NCBI GenBank assembly: GCA_015490435.1
Contig: WFXV01000124.1
Coordinates: 1-9,211 of the forward strand
DNA length: 9,211 nt
Origin: Thermaceae bacterium
Lineage (GTDB): Bacteria; Deinococcota; Deinococci; Deinococcales; Marinithermaceae
Direction of reading: 5' to 3'
The notes under the pieces: model-generated
Told to the model about the DNA's origin: nothing
Database searches by the model: none
What the model saw: only the letters and a program-made list of their open reading frames with translations
In this document: in pieces, positions 6,115 through 9,211 of the stretch
How the letters are laid out: each line of letters starts with the position of its first letter
Position numbering within the stretch: the stretch's first letter is position 1
Made by a program: the position numbers and the translations under genes

Positions 6115-6425
6115 TCGAGCGGGAAGGGGGGCGGTGCGTCGGGGGCGTCGAGGGCGCGGCGCACGCCGGCGGCAAAGGCCTCGGCGTCGAGGCCCGGCAC
6201 CCGCTCCAGATGCCCGAGGGCCTTCCTAAAGAGCCGCTCGGCCCCCCGGCGGCTCGTTTTGGCCTTGTGGAGGGCGGCGGCGAGCTGGATCACCCCCTGC
6301 AGGAGCTCGCGCTCGGGGCCCGAGGCCTCGAGCCAGAAGGGCTCGAGCACCTCGTGCACCTCCCAGTAGCGCCCGGCCGCCCAGAGCCTCCTCGCCTCGG
6401 CCCTCACTTCCTCGGGAAGCGGCAC
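6105..6425 (-). CDS. DUF309 family small helical protein
   Basis: A 106-residue all-helical protein with the DUF309 core: WEVHEVLEPFW (21-31) with Glu22, His24 and Glu25; then GPERELLQGVIQLAAALHKA (36-55); then GAERLFRKALGHLERV (61-76). The conserved H/E residues in the first block and the LLQGxIQLAAAL helix define the family. It is common in Thermus relatives and other bacteria and has no known function. The last 15 residues are Pro/Asp-rich and probably disordered. The start is a GTG at 6425 with no ribosome binding site; TACACT lies 7 nt before it on the minus strand, which suggests leaderless translation. It diverges from trxA across 19 bp and overlaps the 3' end of the DUF429 gene by 10 nt. 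Confidence 0.87.
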   Translation of the reverse strand: MPLPEEVRAEARRLWAAGRYWEVHEVLEPFWLEASGPERELLQGVIQLAAALHKAKTSRRGAERLFRKALGHLERVPGLDAEAFAAGVRRALDAPDAPPPFPLDQK

Positions 6426-6444
6426 GGTATAGAGTGTAACCCGT
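6426..6444. promoter_or_regulatory. 19-bp bidirectional promoter between DUF309 and trxA
   Basis: The whole gap between the two start codons holds TATAGAGTGTA (6428-6438). Read rightward it offers TATAGA (6428-6433) or TAGAGT (6430-6435), 11 or 9 nt before the trxA ATG. Read leftward it offers TACACT (6433-6438), 7 nt before the DUF309 GTG. The boxes overlap, so the two directions probably compete for polymerase or share a symmetrical -10 element. Any -35 elements must lie inside the opposite coding sequences; none is convincing. Neither gene has a ribosome binding site. Confidence 0.45.
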
Positions 6445-6774
6445 ATGGCCGAGATCCTTCACTTGACCGACGACACCTTCGAGCAGGCGGTAAAGGACGG
6501 GCTCACCATCGTGGACTTCTGGGCCGAGTGGTGCCAGCCCTGCAAGATCATCGCCCCCTACCTCGAGGAGTTCGCCGAGAAGTACGCCGGCAAGCTCAAG
6601 GTGGCCAAGCTCGACGTGGACGAGAATCCCCGCACGGCGATGCGCTACCGGGTGATGAGCATCCCCACCGTGATCCTCTTCAAGAACGGGGAGCCGGTGG
6701 AGGTCTGGGTCGGCGCCCAGCCCAAGCGCAACTACGAGCAGAAGCTCGAAAAACACCTGCCCCCCGAGGCATGA
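6445..6774 (+). CDS. trxA: Thioredoxin with CQPC active site
   Basis: A 109-residue single-domain cytosolic thioredoxin, of normal family length. It reduces protein disulfides with electrons from thioredoxin reductase. IVDFWAEWCQPCKIIAP carries the redox pair Cys30/Cys33, preceded by buried Asp24 (E. coli Asp26). VAKLDVDENP (53-62), SIPTVILFKNG with cis-Pro74, and VGAQPKRN are the remaining conserved blocks. The dipeptide between the cysteines is Gln-Pro, not the canonical Gly-Pro, which could shift redox potential or partner choice. The rest of the protein is classical, so I keep the thioredoxin call. The ATG at 6445 has no ribosome binding site and lies next to a -10-like box. Its TGA overlaps the plsX ATG (ATGA), so plsX is probably translationally coupled to it. 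Confidence 0.95.
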   Translation: MAEILHLTDDTFEQAVKDGLTIVDFWAEWCQPCKIIAPYLEEFAEKYAGKLKVAKLDVDENPRTAMRYRVMSIPTVILFKNGEPVEVWVGAQPKRNYEQKLEKHLPPEA

Positions 6775-7745
6775 GCGCGCTCCCGGTCGCCCTGGACGCG
6801 ATGGGGGGCGACCACGCCCCCCGCGAGACCGTGGCCGGCGCGCTCCTCGCCGCCCGCGAGGGGGTGCCGGTGGTGTTGGTGGGCGACCCCGAGCGCCTTC
6901 GGGCCGAGCTCCGCTCGGCCGGCGGCGATCTCCCGATCGTCCCCGCCCGGGAGGTGATCGGGATGCACGACGCCGCCACCGAGGTGCGCAGAAAACGCGA
7001 GGCCTCGATCAACGTCGCGGTGCGCCTGGTCAAGGAGGGACGGGCGCGGGCGGCGGTGAGCGTGGGCCACTCCGGGGCCACCATGGCGGCAGCGCTCTTT
7101 ATCCTCGGCCGGATCAAGGGGATCGAGCGGCCGGCGATCCTCGCCGAGCTCCCGGCGGACACGCCCGCCGGCAAGGTCCACCTGATCGACGCCGGGGCCA
7201 ACGCCGACGCCCGCCCGTCCCACCTTCTCACCTTCGCCCGGATGGGGGCGGCCTACGCCGAGCGGATGAGCGGGGTGAAAAACCCCCGTGTAGGGCTCCT
7301 TTCCATCGGGGAGGAGGAGACCAAGGGGAACCAGCTCGTGCTCGCCGCCCGGCCCCTGCTGGAAAAGAGCGGCCTTAACTTCGTGGGCAATGTCGAGGGC
7401 CGCGACCTCATGGACGGCAAGGCCGACGTGGTGGTGACCGACGGGTTCACCGGCAACGTCGTGCTCAAGCTCGCCGAGGGCGAGGCGCGGACGATCTTCC
7501 GCTGGATCAAGGCCGCCCTCGGCCGGGACCTGAAGACGAAGCTCGGCGCCCTTTTGGTTCGGGACGCCCTCAAAACTCTCGCCGCCCGCATGGACCCCGC
7601 GGAGTACGGCGCGATGCCGCTTTTGGGCGTTCGCGGCGCGGTCTTCATCGGCCACGGCGCCTCCGACCGGCGGGCGGTGAAAAACGCCCTCCTCCGGGCG
7701 AGCCGGCTCGCCGAGTCGGGCCTTCTCACCGCCCTCGGCGCCTAA
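6771..7745 (+). CDS. plsX: Phosphate acyltransferase PlsX
   Basis: A 324-residue enzyme that makes acyl-phosphate from acyl-ACP and phosphate, the donor for PlsY in phosphatidic acid synthesis. It acts in the cytosol or at the inner face of the membrane. The N-terminus VALDAMGGDHAP (6-17) is diagnostic. Other blocks are SVGHSGATMAAALF, HLIDAGANADARP, SIGEEETKGN and VVTDGFTGNVVLKL. The C-terminal GAVFIGHGASDRRAVKNA is also typical. Length is normal (about 320-350). The frame is open far upstream of the true start; the ATG at 6771 is chosen because the diagnostic motif follows immediately and it overlaps the trxA stop. In many bacteria plsX sits with rpmF and fab genes; here its partner is trxA. 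Its TAA is followed 9 bp later by the mscS start. Confidence 0.96.
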   Translation: MSALPVALDAMGGDHAPRETVAGALLAAREGVPVVLVGDPERLRAELRSAGGDLPIVPAREVIGMHDAATEVRRKREASINVAVRLVKEGRARAAVSVGHSGATMAAALFILGRIKGIERPAILAELPADTPAGKVHLIDAGANADARPSHLLTFARMGAAYAERMSGVKNPRVGLLSIGEEETKGNQLVLAARPLLEKSGLNFVGNVEGRDLMDGKADVVVTDGFTGNVVLKLAEGEARTIFRWIKAALGRDLKTKLGALLVRDALKTLAARMDPAEYGAMPLLGVRGAVFIGHGASDRRAVKNALLRASRLAESGLLTALGA

Positions 7746-7748
7746 ACT
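7743..7748 (+). promoter_or_regulatory. Possible internal -10 box before mscS
   Basis: TAAACT lies exactly 6 nt (AGGGGC) before the ATG at 7755, and its first three bases are the plsX stop codon. The spacing matches the boxes before the MNT remnant and the DUF429 gene. AGGG could also act as a short ribosome binding site, so read-through from plsX remains possible. Confidence 0.35.
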
Positions 7749-7754
7749 AGGGGC

Positions 7755-8852
7755 ATGGAGGGCTTCAACCTGGCGTCGGTGACCGGCGCGGCGCTCTGGC
7801 TTCGGGTGCTGGTGGCGCTGGCGGCGGTCCTCGTCACCTACCAGCTCGCCCGGGCCGGGGCCCGCGCCTTCCACTGGGTGGCCCGGCTCACCGAGGACCC
7901 CCGGGACGACGCGTTTTGGCGCTGGCTGGCCCGGGGCTGGTGGGCGCTCCTCACGCTCGCCCTTTTCAGCTTCCTCTTCCGGCTCTTCGAGCTCCGGGTC
8001 GAACCGCTTTTCACCTGGGGCGAGCTCCTCGTGCGCTGGCTGGGCTCGCGGGGGCTCTCGGTACTCTTCATCCTGGTGCTCACCTACGCCGGATACCGGC
8101 TGGTGGACGCCCTCGCCGATCGCTTCCGGGTGGGCGCGGAGGGGCCCTTCGAGCGGCAAAGGGTGCGCAAGGAGACGCTCGCCAACGTGGTGCAGTCCAC
8201 CCTGAAGGGGCTCGTGATCACCGTGGGCGCCCTGCTCGCCCTCGCCAACCTCGGGATCAACGTGGGGGCGCTGATCGCCGGCGCCGGGATCGCCGGCCTC
8301 GCCATCTCCTTCGCCGCCCAGAACCTGGTGCGGGACGTGATCAACGGGTTCTTCATCCTGCTCGAGGACCAGTACGGGGTGGGCGACATCATCAAGGTGG
8401 GCGACCTCGCCGGCGGGGTCGAGCGCATGAACCTGCGCCTCACCGTACTCCGGGACCTCGAGGGCAAGGTCCACTTCATCCCCAACGGCCAAATCAACCA
8501 GGTCACGGTGATGAGCCGCGACTGGTCGCGGGCGGTGGTGGACGTGGGGGTGGCCTACAAGGAGGACGTGGACCGGGTGCTCGAGGTCATCCGCGACGAG
8601 GCCGAGCGGTTTTACCGGGGCTGGCGGGAGAAGTTCACCGACGACCCGCCCCAGGTCCTCGGGGTCAACGAGCTCGGCGACAGCGCGGTGGTGATCCGCG
8701 TCCTCTTCACCACCCAGCCCAAGGAACAATGGGGGGTGGCGCGGGAGTTCAACCGGCGGATCAAGAAGCGTTTCGACGAAGAAGGCATCGAGATCCCCTT
8801 CCCCCAACGGTCGGTCTGGTTCCCTGAACCGCTTCGGATCGAAAAGGCGTGA
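7755..8852 (+). CDS. MscS-family mechanosensitive ion channel
   Basis: A 365-residue inner-membrane channel that opens under membrane tension to release solutes on hypo-osmotic shock. Hydrophobic segments lie at about 13-33, 62-79, 101-120 and 148-165. They are followed by the Gly/Ala-rich pore helix (about 169-200; ALIAGAGIAGLAISFAAQN) and its continuation LVRDVINGFFILLEDQYGVGD, the MscS signature. The beta domain has IIKVGDLAGGVERMNLRLTVLRD and the family motif FIPNGQI (241-247). The mixed alpha/beta C-terminal domain ends in IEIPFPQRSVWF. The two extra N-terminal segments make it longer than E. coli MscS (286 residues), closer to the YbdG/YkuT-like branch. An ATG at 7755 with AGGG just upstream is the only good start. 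It follows plsX by 9 bp, and its TGA overlaps the GTG of the next gene. Confidence 0.94.
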   Translation: MEGFNLASVTGAALWLRVLVALAAVLVTYQLARAGARAFHWVARLTEDPRDDAFWRWLARGWWALLTLALFSFLFRLFELRVEPLFTWGELLVRWLGSRGLSVLFILVLTYAGYRLVDALADRFRVGAEGPFERQRVRKETLANVVQSTLKGLVITVGALLALANLGINVGALIAGAGIAGLAISFAAQNLVRDVINGFFILLEDQYGVGDIIKVGDLAGGVERMNLRLTVLRDLEGKVHFIPNGQINQVTVMSRDWSRAVVDVGVAYKEDVDRVLEVIRDEAERFYRGWREKFTDDPPQVLGVNELGDSAVVIRVLFTTQPKEQWGVAREFNRRIKKRFDEEGIEIPFPQRSVWFPEPLRIEKA

Positions 8853-9211
8853 AGCGGCTCATGGCGCTCCTCCTCTTCCTGGCGGTGGCCGCCGCCCAGG
8901 TCTACTGGCCCACCGGAGGGGGGCTCCTGGTCGGGGAGGAGCGCGGAGGGGTGCTGCGTTTCCTCGGCATCCCCTACGCCCAGGCCGGGCGCTTCGAGCC
9001 TCCCCGACCCTTGGGATTGCCCAAAGGGCGCTTCGACGCCCGAAAGCCCGGCCCCGCCTGCCCCCAGCGGGGCTCGGTGGAGATCCGCCTCGGGGCCTAC
9101 CTCCCGCCCCAGCGCGAGGACTGCCTGAACCTGAACCTCTGGGTCCCCGCCGAGCCCCCGCCCGAAGGGGGCTGGCCGGTGATGGTCTACCTGCACGGGG
9201 GGAGCTTCACC
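8849..9211 (+). CDS. Secreted carboxylesterase, type B (5' part; C-terminus off the window)
   Basis: The frame is open from 8849 to the right edge (121 codons). The sequence begins with a signal peptide, VKRLMALLLFLAVAAAQ, with Lys/Arg before the hydrophobic core, so the enzyme is exported. Type-B carboxylesterase blocks follow: RFLGIPYAQAGRFEPPRP, then EDCLNLNLWVP (90-100) and VMVYLHGGSF (111-120). HGGSF supplies the oxyanion hole. Cys92 of EDCL and Cys72 (PACPQ) could form the disulfide common to the family. The catalytic Ser, Glu and His lie beyond the window. The GTG at 8849 overlaps the mscS stop (GTGA) and keeps the positively charged n-region; the ATG at 8861 would lose it, so I prefer the GTG. 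AAAAGG just before it is a weak ribosome binding site. The substrate cannot be predicted. Confidence 0.88.
   Translation, partial: MKRLMALLLFLAVAAAQVYWPTGGGLLVGEERGGVLRFLGIPYAQAGRFEPPRPLGLPKGRFDARKPGPACPQRGSVEIRLGAYLPPQREDCLNLNLWVPAEPPPEGGWPVMVYLHGGSFT

Noticed and set aside
6018..6770. An upstream extension of the plsX frame
   Set aside because: PlsX homology starts at 6771 (VALDAMGGDHAP). The upstream part is a shadow of DUF429, DUF309 and trxA.
6732..8807. A 691-codon minus-strand open frame
   Set aside because: It mirrors plsX and mscS. Long antisense frames are expected opposite G/C-biased third positions. Its translation (H/P/G/E-rich) has no family motif.
1..9211. CRISPR arrays, insertion sequences, att sites or an intact novel defence system
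   Set aside because: No regularly spaced repeats, transposase motifs or long terminal inverted repeats were seen. No duplicated tRNA end was seen downstream of tRNA-Asn. The only defence- or toxin-like genes are the decayed MNT and HEPN pieces.

Overview
The window is about 70% G+C with strongly G/C-ending codons, compact spacing and many leaderless-looking starts. The gene set (short-chain prenyl synthase, PEP synthase, DUF309, TrxA with Thermus-like flanks, PlsX, MscS) points to the Deinococcota, most likely the Thermaceae (Thermus/Oceanithermus/Marinithermus-like). This assignment rests on sequence style and remembered protein families, not on a search.

Layout. Left minus-strand block (1-2401): a GGPP/FPP-type prenyl diphosphate synthase, followed 41 bp downstream by a secreted protein with Ig-like domains and a beta-barrel-like C-terminal part that runs off the left edge. 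An 86-bp divergent region separates this block from phosphoenolpyruvate synthase (ppsA, plus strand, 2488-4881), which has a near-perfect ribosome binding site. Between ppsA and a tRNA-Asn(GUU) gene (5313-5388) lies about 380 bp of decayed DNA. On the minus strand it holds the first ~35 codons of a minimal nucleotidyltransferase (MNT), joined to a frameshifted C-terminal part of a HEPN protein; it looks like a dead MNT/HEPN toxin-antitoxin pair. The tRNA ends in a GAAA-loop hairpin terminator whose T-run appears to double as the -10 box of the next gene, a DUF429 protein. That gene converges with, and overlaps by 10 nt, a DUF309 gene on the minus strand. DUF309 and thioredoxin (trxA) diverge from only 19 bp, which contain opposed -10-like boxes. 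The right block, trxA-plsX-mscS-carboxylesterase, is tightly packed: ATGA overlap, 9-bp gap, GTGA overlap. The esterase runs off the right edge.

How the genes work together. ppsA makes PEP from pyruvate for gluconeogenesis. The prenyl synthase makes C15-C20 isoprenoid precursors. PlsX makes acyl-phosphate for membrane phospholipids. TrxA reduces protein disulfides. MscS protects against osmotic downshock. The esterase and the barrel protein are exported. Most of the window is ordinary housekeeping chromosome; I find no intact novel multi-gene system. The best second-look items are the MNT/HEPN fossil next to the tRNA, the repeated -10 box placed 6-7 nt before start codons, the CQPC thioredoxin active site, and the very short divergent promoter.
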